From NCBI GenBank assembly GCA_030064795.1, contig JASJEI010000009.1:1-61373 (forward strand): 61,373 nt of DNA. Reading direction: 5' to 3'. The notes below the pieces were generated by a model. The model did no database searches, had not been told where the DNA came from, and saw nothing but the letters and a program-made list of their open reading frames with translations. This document shows, piece by piece, positions 1 to 8,598 of the stretch (position 1 is the stretch's first letter; each line of letters begins with the position of its first letter). Made by a program: the position numbers and the translations under genes. Source of the stretch: Pleurocapsa sp. MO_226.B13 (GTDB lineage: Bacteria > Cyanobacteriota > Cyanobacteriia > Cyanobacteriales > Xenococcaceae).

Positions 1-1
1 A

Positions 2-421
2 CTCGACCCTGCCAATCTTAAACTAGAGATTACCGAGAGTATGATGATGGACGACGTTGAAAATACGATTATTTTACTCAATCAGCTAAGAAAACTGAAG
101 ATCGAGATTAGCCTGGATGATTTTGGCACGGGGTTCTCATCCTTTAGTTACTTACATCGTTTTCCGACCAATACTTTGAAAATAGATCGCTCTTTTGTGA
201 GTAATATGAAGCAAGGGGCGAAGAATATAGAAATTGTCAATACAATTACGATCTTGGCTCATAAGTTGGGTATGAATACGATCGCCGAAGGAATCGAAAC
301 TGAAGAAGAGAAAGAGATTCTTCAAGGCTTTAACTGTGAATACGGACAGGGTTATTTTTTTGCTAAACCCTTATCAAAAGAAGATGCTACGGAGTTGTTT
401 GTCAAGCAAACGCAATGGTAA
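2..421 (+). CDS. EAL-domain c-di-GMP phosphodiesterase, C-terminal part (5' end outside window)
   Basis: The frame is open from the first bases of the window, before the first ATG at 41, and begins with the LEITES motif of EAL domains, so the gene starts upstream. Visible EAL signatures are the metal-binding Glu in LEITES, DDFGTGFSS, the LKID lysine, AEGIET and GYFFAKP. These cover the C-terminal half of the phosphodiesterase fold that hydrolyses cyclic-di-GMP to pGpG. The residues needed for catalysis in this part are present, so activity is plausible. Any N-terminal sensor or GGDEF domain cannot be seen. A rhodanese lipoprotein-like gene starts 10 bases downstream and may be co-transcribed. 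Confidence 0.93.
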   Translation, partial: LDPANLKLEITESMMMDDVENTIILLNQLRKLKIEISLDDFGTGFSSFSYLHRFPTNTLKIDRSFVSNMKQGAKNIEIVNTITILAHKLGMNTIAEGIETEEEKEILQGFNCEYGQGYFFAKPLSKEDATELFVKQTQW

Positions 422-431
422 GTTTTCCAGA

Positions 432-986
432 ATGAAGAATGAATTGAGATGGTGGTTGAGACAGCGTTTAATTGTTGCAGTTATAGTTTCTCTGGTTCTA
501 ACTGGTTTTGGCTGTCAACAAAATGTAGTGGTGCAGTCGGAGAGTGGTAAGAGAGAAAAGATCGCTACTATGTATCGAGAGTATGCTCGCAAGTTTCCTC
601 TAGTCGAAGCAATTGCAGTCGAGGAGTTACAGCAGCTACAGCAACAGGGCAAAAATCTTGTCTTGGTCGATGTGCGATCGCCAAAAGAACGAGCAGTGTC
701 AATTATACCTGGGGCAATTACTAAAGAAGAATTTGAGGAAAATTTTGAGCAGTATGTTAGTAGTGATGCGGTAGTGGTTGCCTACTGTACGATTGGTTAT
801 CGTAGCGGTAAGTACGCAGAAAAATTAAGACAGCAAGGAATCGAGATCTTTAATCTGGAGGGGAGTATTTTAGCCTGGAGTCATATTCGCGGAAAATTGG
901 TGGATGCTGCTGGTGCGACTAACAAAGTTCATGTTTTTGGTCGTCAATGGCAACTTACGGCAGATAATTATCAACCAGTTTGGTAA
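432..986 (+). CDS. Rhodanese-domain protein with N-terminal signal or lipoprotein-like segment
   Basis: A 184-residue protein if started at the ATG at 432; an earlier in-frame start would overlap the preceding gene. Residues about 10-28 form a hydrophobic segment ending in TGFGC, which could be a signal peptide or a weak lipobox (position -3 is not Leu). The rest is a single rhodanese domain: VLVDVRSPKE near the front, and the catalytic-loop Cys in CTIGYRSG, followed by GIEIFNLEGSILAW. Rhodaneses transfer sulfane sulfur through that Cys. The export signal suggests a periplasmic or membrane-attached role. The physiological substrate is unknown. Confidence 0.85.
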   Translation: MKNELRWWLRQRLIVAVIVSLVLTGFGCQQNVVVQSESGKREKIATMYREYARKFPLVEAIAVEELQQLQQQGKNLVLVDVRSPKERAVSIIPGAITKEEFEENFEQYVSSDAVVVAYCTIGYRSGKYAEKLRQQGIEIFNLEGSILAWSHIRGKLVDAAGATNKVHVFGRQWQLTADNYQPVW

Positions 987-1080
987 TTGGTTTTAATCTC
1001 AAGGGAAAAGTTAGTTAAAAGCGGGAAATTGGGCAAACTAGATCGGTCAAGCTGATTTGCTGTTTATTTTTATTCCTGCT

Positions 1081-3705
1081 ATGTCTTCCAAGTTTAGACA
1101 ACGTTGCTTATTATGGTTGGTCTTCGTCGTATTGGGATTATCAATTAGCTTGTTTTCTCATATCTACCCCATCTCTTCAGTCGTAGCTACAGTTGTCCCT
1201 GCCGATACAGTAGTCGATACTCAAGATACTGCGGAGTTGGAAACACGAGCAAAGTATTATTATTCCATCGAGCAGTTTGAGCGGGCGATCGCTTTTTGGC
1301 AACAGGCTCATCAAATTTATCTTCGTTCTCAAGATCTTCTCAGTCAAAGCAGAGTATTAAGTAATTTAGCTTTAGCTCACAGTCAATTGGGTAATGGGCA
1401 ACAAGCACAACAAGAAATAACTGCCAGTTTAGATTTATTGGCGCGAGATTCCAACCTTATTTCTGGGGATAAAACCCCCGTGCTAGCTCAAGTTTTAAAT
1501 AATCAGGGAATTGTAGAACTAAATCTAGGCAATACTCAAGCAGCGATCGCAGCTTGGCAACAGGCTGAGGTTAATTATCAACGAGTAGGAGACGATTTGG
1601 GAGTTATTAGAACTACAGTCAATCTAGCTAGTGCCTATAAGCAATTGGGGTTGTATCGTCGGGCATTTAAAACTTTAAGCAGAGTCGAAGCAAATTTAGT
1701 CCGACAACCAGATTCTTTGCTCAAAGCTACGGGTTTGAGGAGTTATGGAGATATTTTACGTCTTGTCGGTCAGAGCGAGCGATCTCGTCAGATCTTACAA
1801 ACCAGTCTTGAGGTGGCATCAAATTTAGAGAACGTTAATCAAGAGGTGAAAACTACGATCGCCTTGGGTAAAACCTATAAGGCGATCTACCCCGACAAAG
1901 CTTTGGAAATATACGATCGGGGGTTAAAGACGTGCGATCGAGCTTCCAGTTGCCTAGAAACTGACTTACCTCTACAAGTTTATTTAGCAAAATTAAATTT
2001 ATTATTAGATATTTCCAAATGGCAACTAAGTCAAGAGTTAATCGCACCTATTCAAGCGGAATTCGCTCGTCTACCCTATAACCGAGTCAATCTAGACAGA
2101 AAAATCAATTTTTCTCGTAATTTAGTTGAATTACGCCATCAATTTGCCCAAAAAGCTCAAAACCAGAGAAGAATTCCTGAATTGTCAGCGATCGAGGAAT
2201 TTTTATCAGCTACGACTCAACAGGCAAAAGCGATCGATTACAAAAAAGCTCAGTCCTATAGTTGGGGTTTGCGAGGACAGATCGCAGCAGAATTACAAGA
2301 CTGGGAGCGGGCATTAAAATACACCCAACAGGCTCTAGTTCTAGGTCAGAGATTAAATGCCCCCGAAATCGTCTATCTCTGGCAATGGCAACTAGGTAAA
2401 ATCAATCGAGCTTTGGGAAATCGGACTAGAGCGATCGCTCATTATTCTCGTGCGGTGGAATTATTGAAATCTTTAAGTCAGGATTTGGTCGCGATCGACC
2501 CTGACGTACAGTACTCCTTTCGCGAGGGAGTCGAACCAGTTTATCGGGAGTTAGTCAGTTTATTGTTAACAACTGATGCAGAAGGACAGATCGCTCAGGC
2601 TAATTTAGAAGGAGGAAGAGAAGTAATCGAATCTCTTCAGTTAGCAGAGCTAAATAATTTCTTTCGGGAAGCCTGTTTAGATGCTCAAATTGTCGATATC
2701 GATCGCATAGATCCCACTGCTGCCGTTATTTATCCCATTATTTTGGGCGATCGCCTAGAAGTAATTCTCAGTTTACCCCATCAACCCTTACAACACTATG
2801 CAGCGGATATCGACCGAGATCGGCTAGAAGCAATTATCAAACAGTTTCGCCAGAATATTGTCATCCGTAGCCGTCGTAATTTTTATCGTCCAGCGCGTCA
2901 ACTATACGATCTATTAGTTCGTCCTGCATTAGAAGATCTGGCTCGCAATCAAATCAAAACCTTAGTTTTTGTTCCCGATGGAGCGTTGCGCAATATTCCC
3001 TTCTCCGCTTTACATGATGGTCAACAATATCTGATCGAAAACTACAATATTGCTCTTACTCCTGGACTACAATTATTGTCTCCTCGTCCTCTAGAACAAA
3101 TCGAATTAAAAACCATCGCTGCGGGAATAACTGAGAGCAGACAAGGTTTTTCTGCATTAAACTACGTCGATTCCGAGCTAGAAGAAATTAAAGATACAGT
3201 AGATAGCATTTTACTACTCGATCGCGAGTTTACGGTCGAGTCGCTACAGCGAAAAATTAAATTCTCCGACTATCCGATCGTTCATATTGCTACTCACGGT
3301 CAATTTAGCTCCTCTTTAGAAGATACTTTTATTATTACTTGGGACGATCGCATTAATATCGATCGCTTAGATAGCATTTTACAAACCAGAAACCCCGATC
3401 GAGATGACGCGATCGAGCTATTGGTTTTGAGTGCCTGTGAAACAGCAGCAGGAGATAAGCGTGCTGCATTGGGACTAGCAGGAATTGCCGTTCGTGCTGG
3501 TGCTAGAAGCACCCTGGCTACTCTCTGGTCGGTCAACGACCGTGCTACTACTAAGCTGATGAGCAATTTCTATCACCAGCTATCAGACAAACACCTCGCT
3601 AAAGCAGATGCCGTCAGGCAAGCTCAATTATCTCTGCTACATAGTCCTGGTTACGAACATCCTTTTTATTGGTCTGCTTACGTATTGTTGGGGAATTGGC
3701 TTTAG
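1081..3705 (+). CDS. TPR-CHAT protein (caspase-like peptidase domain), membrane-anchored or secreted
   Basis: The ATG at 1081 is preferred over the TTG at 1057 because it starts just before a basic n-region and a hydrophobic segment (about residues 10-37) that looks like a signal peptide or anchor. Several TPR units follow (roughly residues 45-460, e.g. AIAFWQQAHQIY, ALKYTQQALVLG, AIAHYSRAVELL). The C-terminal third is a CHAT domain with the His of IATHGQF (residue about 739) and the Cys of LSACETAAGDK (about 786), the caspase-type dyad. CHAT domains are cysteine peptidases in separase- and caspase-like families. The C-terminal half closely parallels the CHAT-TPR protein at 59060-61373, so the two are paralogues. 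A TPR-only exported protein follows on the same strand. Substrate unknown. Confidence 0.92.
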   Translation: MSSKFRQRCLLWLVFVVLGLSISLFSHIYPISSVVATVVPADTVVDTQDTAELETRAKYYYSIEQFERAIAFWQQAHQIYLRSQDLLSQSRVLSNLALAHSQLGNGQQAQQEITASLDLLARDSNLISGDKTPVLAQVLNNQGIVELNLGNTQAAIAAWQQAEVNYQRVGDDLGVIRTTVNLASAYKQLGLYRRAFKTLSRVEANLVRQPDSLLKATGLRSYGDILRLVGQSERSRQILQTSLEVASNLENVNQEVKTTIALGKTYKAIYPDKALEIYDRGLKTCDRASSCLETDLPLQVYLAKLNLLLDISKWQLSQELIAPIQAEFARLPYNRVNLDRKINFSRNLVELRHQFAQKAQNQRRIPELSAIEEFLSATTQQAKAIDYKKAQSYSWGLRGQIAAELQDWERALKYTQQALVLGQRLNAPEIVYLWQWQLGKINRALGNRTRAIAHYSRAVELLKSLSQDLVAIDPDVQYSFREGVEPVYRELVSLLLTTDAEGQIAQANLEGGREVIESLQLAELNNFFREACLDAQIVDIDRIDPTAAVIYPIILGDRLEVILSLPHQPLQHYAADIDRDRLEAIIKQFRQNIVIRSRRNFYRPARQLYDLLVRPALEDLARNQIKTLVFVPDGALRNIPFSALHDGQQYLIENYNIALTPGLQLLSPRPLEQIELKTIAAGITESRQGFSALNYVDSELEEIKDTVDSILLLDREFTVESLQRKIKFSDYPIVHIATHGQFSSSLEDTFIITWDDRINIDRLDSILQTRNPDRDDAIELLVLSACETAAGDKRAALGLAGIAVRAGARSTLATLWSVNDRATTKLMSNFYHQLSDKHLAKADAVRQAQLSLLHSPGYEHPFYWSAYVLLGNWL

Positions 3706-3836
3706 GAGTTCGGAGTGATGCATTTTTGTCTTATCTAAATCGTAAGTTTGGATTACGGGTTAAGATTTGAATATTTAATTTTAGGGCTAGTTTTGGCTAA
3801 TCTAAATCGTTTAAGCAGCTAGTTATCTTGATTGGT

Positions 3837-4937
3837 ATGTTTTTAAGACCTTTGAACCTGATATCGTTAACTTTGATCGCTTTCATGGTTGCTCCGACTC
3901 CCGCATCGGCGCAGAGAAAATTCTCTTATCAGATTGCTCAAGTAAATCAGCTAGAACTAAATAATCTACTTTTGAAGGGAAAACAATATGTACGAGCAGA
4001 AGATTATGATAAAGCTCTAGAAACTTACGAACAGGCAGCAGTTTTAGATCGAGCTAATCCTCGAATTTTTTCGGGTATAGGTTACGTCCAAACCCTAAGA
4101 AAAGACTATGGTGCAGCAGCATCCGCTTACAAACAGGCGATCGCCTTGGCTCCAGATAACCCCAAACTCTACTATGCTCTAGGTTATAGCTTAGGTAAGC
4201 ATGGCGAACATATCGCAGCAGCATCCGCTTACGAAAAGGCAATTGAGTTAGAGCCAGAAAATATCCAGAATTACATCGGTTTGGGATTGGTTTTATTAAG
4301 GGCCGAAGAATACGACCGAGCGATGGCAGCCTATAAACAAGTTTTAGTTTTAGACCCCGATTATGAACCAGCTTATCGAGTCATCTCTCGCATTTTACTC
4401 GAACGAGAGCTTTACCCCGAAGCGATCGCCTTTTTGATACCAGCCGTCGGCAAGTATCCTCAGTCGGAAGACTTACAGCTAAAATTGGCTGAGGCTTTTG
4501 TTAATCAAGGAGATTTAGCAGCAGGTTTAGAGGCATTAACCAGAGCTAAAGAGAACAATCCTCAAAATTACTCGATCTATCTTAAATCTGGAAAAATTCT
4601 CTATCAACAGGGAGAATTAAACGCAGCTTTGGCAGAATATCAACAGGCAGCCAGACTTAGCTCCAATGCTCCAGATGCAATTGCTGGACTAGGTAAAACC
4701 TATTTAGCTCAAGAAAATTATCTTCAAGCTATTATTAATTTTCGTAACTTAACCGAGATTGAACCCAATAATCCTAGGGGGTATCACAGTTTGGGTATTG
4801 CTCTCAAAGCCCGAAATAGAAATTCTGAAGCGATCGCTGTCTTAAATCAGGCTTTAGCATTATATAAACATGAAGACAACAACCGAGAAGCCGAGAATAT
4901 TGCTATCTTAATTGACGAGATTGAAGCAGAAAAGTGA
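3837..4937 (+). CDS. Exported tetratricopeptide repeat protein
   Basis: The ATG at 3837 gives 366 residues with a clear signal peptide (hydrophobic core to about residue 20, APTPASA before the likely cleavage site). An in-frame TTG at 3828 would only add three residues. The mature protein is almost entirely TPR: repeats such as YDKALETYEQAAVLDRANP, YGAAASAYKQAIALAPDNP and YDRAMAAYKQVLVLDPDYE run to the C-terminus, about nine units. TPR arrays are protein-binding scaffolds. No catalytic domain is seen. It lies 131 bases after the TPR-CHAT gene on the same strand, so it could be its partner, but that is inference. Confidence 0.88.
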   Translation: MFLRPLNLISLTLIAFMVAPTPASAQRKFSYQIAQVNQLELNNLLLKGKQYVRAEDYDKALETYEQAAVLDRANPRIFSGIGYVQTLRKDYGAAASAYKQAIALAPDNPKLYYALGYSLGKHGEHIAAASAYEKAIELEPENIQNYIGLGLVLLRAEEYDRAMAAYKQVLVLDPDYEPAYRVISRILLERELYPEAIAFLIPAVGKYPQSEDLQLKLAEAFVNQGDLAAGLEALTRAKENNPQNYSIYLKSGKILYQQGELNAALAEYQQAARLSSNAPDAIAGLGKTYLAQENYLQAIINFRNLTEIEPNNPRGYHSLGIALKARNRNSEAIAVLNQALALYKHEDNNREAENIAILIDEIEAEK

Positions 4938-5033
4938 AAGTAATATTACTGCCAGTGGTGGATTAGTTACTTATAATTAATTAACAATTTACTTTATGTA
5001 GTATTATTTACTATCTATATATCTTTTGAAGAC

Positions 5034-5744
5034 ATGGAGATCATCGAGACTGTTGCCCAATTGAAGTCTCAATTGAAGGAGATTGAGTTACAAGAGCAAA
5101 TCAATCAACAAGAACAGGCAAAAATAAATCAACGCATAGCAGAGCTAGAAAACGAACTAGAGCAACAACATCAAAGGCGCAATCAATTGGATGAGGAGGC
5201 TTTGAGGCTTTATACCGCAGCGGAAGAATTGAGACCTAAATTAGATAAGTTAGTACGTATTGCTAATTTGTCTAAAGAGTTTTTAGAATTACATGAAGAA
5301 TGTCAAGATAATCAAGATTTATTAAATACGTTATATTCTTCCGTATCTGGTATTTCAATTGAAGATAATCCATCTCTCTACAATAGATCGCACTCTAGCT
5401 CGATCAAAATAGAATCTCTAGAGGAAGAACGCTCTAAATCTGCTAACTACTCTATTTCTATAGATGAAATCAAACAAGCTTTGCCTAATGCCGAGAAGAT
5501 TTATCAGCAACTGGTAGCTGGCTATCTAGAAGAGTACAAAACCTATCAAAATTATATTGTTGATGGCTTGGATTTAATTTGGTACGCAGTAGCCTTTATT
5601 GCTTTTGGTCGTTCTTCCTACCGTAAAATGAGTTTTAAGTACCATCCCGATTACGATGGCTCAGAAATGGCAATGCAGTTAATCAATACTGCCTGGTCTA
5701 TTTCTCAAAGTTTTTCTCAAGAGTCTGAGGATAAATCGGATTGA
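5034..5744 (+). CDS. Coiled-coil protein with J-domain-like HPD tail, function unknown
   Basis: 236 residues starting at the ATG at 5034. Residues about 1-90 are charged, Gln/Glu-rich and heptad-like, a strong coiled-coil candidate. The middle is not recognised. The C-terminus contains YHPDYDGSEMAMQLINTAW, which matches the HPD loop and helix III of DnaJ J-domains (compare YHPD.GGSEEAM..IN.AY). The region before it is only weakly J-like and a full 70-residue J-domain is not obvious, so it may be degenerate. If functional it would recruit a DnaK. Flanked by a TPR gene and mutL, with no clear operon. Confidence 0.7.
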   Translation: MEIIETVAQLKSQLKEIELQEQINQQEQAKINQRIAELENELEQQHQRRNQLDEEALRLYTAAEELRPKLDKLVRIANLSKEFLELHEECQDNQDLLNTLYSSVSGISIEDNPSLYNRSHSSSIKIESLEEERSKSANYSISIDEIKQALPNAEKIYQQLVAGYLEEYKTYQNYIVDGLDLIWYAVAFIAFGRSSYRKMSFKYHPDYDGSEMAMQLINTAWSISQSFSQESEDKSD

Positions 5745-5939
5745 GCTTTGTGTTTGCTGTGTAATTAGCTGCTAACTTCATTTCCCGCTCACAAGCATAC
5801 TAGTTCTGATATACTATACTGACTGGCAAATTTAATCTTAAAAAGAGTTAAATGAGCGGTAAGCTTAAAACCGCAAGCTATAAGCTATTAGATAATCGGG
5901 GATATTTTAATCCTGTTTAGCTAGAAAAGTTATGAGTGT

Positions 5940-7646
5940 ATGTCTTCAGAGATTCAGACTCTACCAGATGAGGTAATTGACCTAATAGCAGCGGGAGAGG
6001 TTATAGATTCCCTAGCAGCAGTAGTAAGAGAACTAGTCGAAAACTCTTTAGATGCGGGAGCGACCAGAATTACGATCGCCCTAGATCTGCAATCGTGGCA
6101 AGTGCAGGTAACAGACAATGGCAAGGGAATGTCCCTAGAAGATCTGAGGATCTGTATTCAACCCCACAGCACCAGCAAAATTCGTACCTGTAAAGATCTG
6201 TGGCGCATTACCAGTTTGGGCTTTCGAGGCGAAGCTCTTCATAGTATCGCTCAGGTGGCAGATTTAACTATCTGTAGTCGAACCAAAAATAGATCGGAGC
6301 CAATAGGCTGGAAAGTCAGATATCAAGAAGGTAAATCGAGCCAAGAATCGGCAGTGGCGATCGCCCCTGGTACAATAGTGACTGTTTCCAATCTGTTTGC
6401 TAAAATTCCCGTCCGTCGTCGTGGTCTACCCCCAATTGCGCAACAATTAAAGGCAATTCAAAAGCTAATTTATCAAATAGCTCTATGTCATCCTCAAACT
6501 ACCTGGCAGATCGAGCAAAATAATAGTGCCTGGTTTAAGATTAGTCCAGGAATGACAGCAAGAGATGTTTTGCCCCAGTTTCTGAGAAAAGTTAGCAGCA
6601 GCGATGTAGAGTATCTCAAATTAGAAACTCCTACCCCTTCAAAAGAACATAACCCCCCTCCCTCAACTATTGAGCTAGCTATTGGTTTACCAGACCGCTG
6701 TCATCGCCATCGAGCAGATTGGGTAAAAGTATCGGTGAATCATCGTTTAGTGCGATCGCCAGAACTCGAACAAACTATTCTAGACAGTATGGCGAAAACC
6801 CTACCCCGCGATCGCTTTCCAGTCTGTTTTGTACATCTTCACACCTGTCCGAGTCAAATAGACTGGAATCGTCATCCAGCTAAAACCGAAATTTATCTTC
6901 ATTCGCTTCCCTATTGGCAACAAGAAGTCAGTAAAGCAATTGCGCAAGCCTTAAAACTGAATTACAATCATCTACCCGATGCAGTCGGCGATCGCCGAAT
7001 TGGTAAAATGCTACAAGTAGCAGAAGCTTCTGGGAAATATCAAATCGACCGCAATCTGGCAGGAGAACTAACCAAGCAACCCACCCCCAAACCTCAGATC
7101 GCCTCTCTAAAGCTCAAAGCCGTAGCCCAAGTCAACAAAACCTATATCGTTGCCGAACACCCTTCTGGAGTCTGGCTGGTCGAACAGCATATTGCCCACG
7201 AGAGAGTGCTATACGAACAACTACAAGACTGTTGGGAGTTAGTCCCCCTAAAACCCCCGATAACTTTAGAATATTTAAGACCGAGACAAATAGAACAATT
7301 ACAAAGAATAGGAATTGAGATCGAGCTATTTGGCGATAATATCTGGGCGGTTCGTAATGCACCCAAAGCACTAGCAAATAGAGATGATTGTGCTGCTGCT
7401 TTAATTGAATTAAGTTGGGGAGGAGATTTGCGATCGGCTCAGGTAGCTACCGCCTGTCGTAGTGCAATTCGTAATGGTACAGACATGAACCTAGAGGAAA
7501 TGCAAAATTTGTTAGATCTTTGGCAAGCTACTCGTACTCCCCGTACTTGCCCCCATGGTAGACCGATTTATCTACCTCTGGAAGAATCTTCTCTGTCTCG
7601 GTTTTTCCGTCGTCATTGGGTGATTGGTAAGAGTCATGGGATTTAA
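5940..7646 (+). CDS. mutL: DNA mismatch repair protein MutL
   Basis: 568 residues. The N-terminal GHKL ATPase is intact: ELVENSLDAGAT, DNGKGM, TSKI and GFRGEALHSIA are in order within the first 100 residues. The transducer domain follows. The C-terminal dimerisation domain carries EQHIAHERVLYE, the position of the MutL endonuclease motif (canonical DQHAAHERxxYE), and CPHGRP near the end. The first Asp is Glu and the fourth residue is Ile here, so nicking activity is likely but not certain. MutL couples MutS recognition to strand excision. The length fits bacterial MutL. An ATG at 5932 is in another frame; 5940 starts the conserved MSSEIQTLPDEV. Confidence 0.96.
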   Translation: MSSEIQTLPDEVIDLIAAGEVIDSLAAVVRELVENSLDAGATRITIALDLQSWQVQVTDNGKGMSLEDLRICIQPHSTSKIRTCKDLWRITSLGFRGEALHSIAQVADLTICSRTKNRSEPIGWKVRYQEGKSSQESAVAIAPGTIVTVSNLFAKIPVRRRGLPPIAQQLKAIQKLIYQIALCHPQTTWQIEQNNSAWFKISPGMTARDVLPQFLRKVSSSDVEYLKLETPTPSKEHNPPPSTIELAIGLPDRCHRHRADWVKVSVNHRLVRSPELEQTILDSMAKTLPRDRFPVCFVHLHTCPSQIDWNRHPAKTEIYLHSLPYWQQEVSKAIAQALKLNYNHLPDAVGDRRIGKMLQVAEASGKYQIDRNLAGELTKQPTPKPQIASLKLKAVAQVNKTYIVAEHPSGVWLVEQHIAHERVLYEQLQDCWELVPLKPPITLEYLRPRQIEQLQRIGIEIELFGDNIWAVRNAPKALANRDDCAAALIELSWGGDLRSAQVATACRSAIRNGTDMNLEEMQNLLDLWQATRTPRTCPHGRPIYLPLEESSLSRFFRRHWVIGKSHGI

Positions 7647-7735
7647 TTAAGGAATGAGGAAGGAGGAGCAAGGAGCAGTGATAGCTTAGAGCTTTTTGAT
7701 AAGATAAAACTTATTGCAATAATAATTTTTAAAAT

Positions 7736-8212
7736 ATGAATAATCCCGAAACAGATGTTAAAGACCGTAGCTTTGGGGCTTTGATTTATCTATTTCCCCT
7801 AGTTTATTCCTTACCTTTTGGAATCGCACTTTTAACTCAATTTCCTTGGTTATACCCATTCTTTTCCCCTCTAGTAGCTATCTATGGCATTACCAACAGC
7901 TTGCCTTTTGCCAGTTTGATTATTTTCTTTGGTTTGTGGTTTGCGGTAGTCAGAAATGATAATGTCAGTTATTTTTTACGCTTCAACGCCATGCAAGCTA
8001 TTTTGCTCAATATTATCCAAATCTTGTTTAGCTTAATTATGGGAATTTTTGCCCCTGCCTTTGGCGCGCAAAGCTTAATTACTGAAACTCTAACTAACAC
8101 GATTTTTATGGGTAGCGTGGTGGCTTGTTTCTACTGCATTTTTCGTTCGATTCAAGGACAGTATGCAGAACTTCCCGCTCTTTCTGAAGTTGTATCCTCT
8201 CAAATTCGGTAG
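7736..8212 (+). CDS. Tic20-like integral membrane protein
   Basis: 158 residues with about four hydrophobic segments. The pattern of an initial DRxxGALIYLFPLVYSLPFG, a later hydrophobic helix, then VSYFLRFNAMQAILLNII is characteristic of the cyanobacterial Tic20/Ycf60 family, homologues of the plastid inner-envelope import component. The role in cyanobacteria is not settled. It acts in a membrane, presumably the plasma membrane or thylakoid. It follows mutL by about 90 bases on the same strand. Alternative: a generic DUF4870-type membrane protein, which has a similar YFxxFNAxQA motif. Confidence 0.7.
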   Translation: MNNPETDVKDRSFGALIYLFPLVYSLPFGIALLTQFPWLYPFFSPLVAIYGITNSLPFASLIIFFGLWFAVVRNDNVSYFLRFNAMQAILLNIIQILFSLIMGIFAPAFGAQSLITETLTNTIFMGSVVACFYCIFRSIQGQYAELPALSEVVSSQIR

Positions 8213-8330
8213 GGTAAATTTTTAGACTAGTTGAATTTGGATGACGTTAACTTTGTCTAAGATGAGCAAATCCTAACAAATATCTGAATTTACAATATAT
8301 GGTGTACCGCTCGAACATTAGGGGTTAACT

Positions 8331-8516
8331 ATGAAGGACTTTAATGTAACTGACGAACTATATTGGACACCCCAAGCCCAAGCAAAATTAAAAATGATTC
8401 CTTTCTTTGTTCGTCCTCAAGCACGGCAAAGAATCGAAGCAATGGCTCGCGCTGCCCAATTAGAAGAAGTAACTGCCGAAATAGTTTTACAGGCTAGAGC
8501 AGAATACGGACAATAG
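8331..8516 (+). CDS. Small PCP_red-domain protein
   Basis: A 61-residue protein made of one module: W at residue 12, then AQAKLKMIPFFVRPQARQRIE and a helix ending VTAEIVLQARAEYG. This is the pattern of the PCP_red domain found at the C-terminus of the light-independent protochlorophyllide reductase subunit ChlB and also as stand-alone small proteins in cyanobacteria. No role has been assigned to stand-alone copies that I know of. The likely SD-like GGGG sits 8-11 bases before the ATG. Intact and single-domain. Confidence 0.72.
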   Translation: MKDFNVTDELYWTPQAQAKLKMIPFFVRPQARQRIEAMARAAQLEEVTAEIVLQARAEYGQ

Positions 8517-8598
8517 CCGCTCGCTAATTTTTTGATTAGATCGCTCGTATGTTTGGTATCTTGCTGAGTATAGAATCAAAATTTAATCTCAAAGCACG

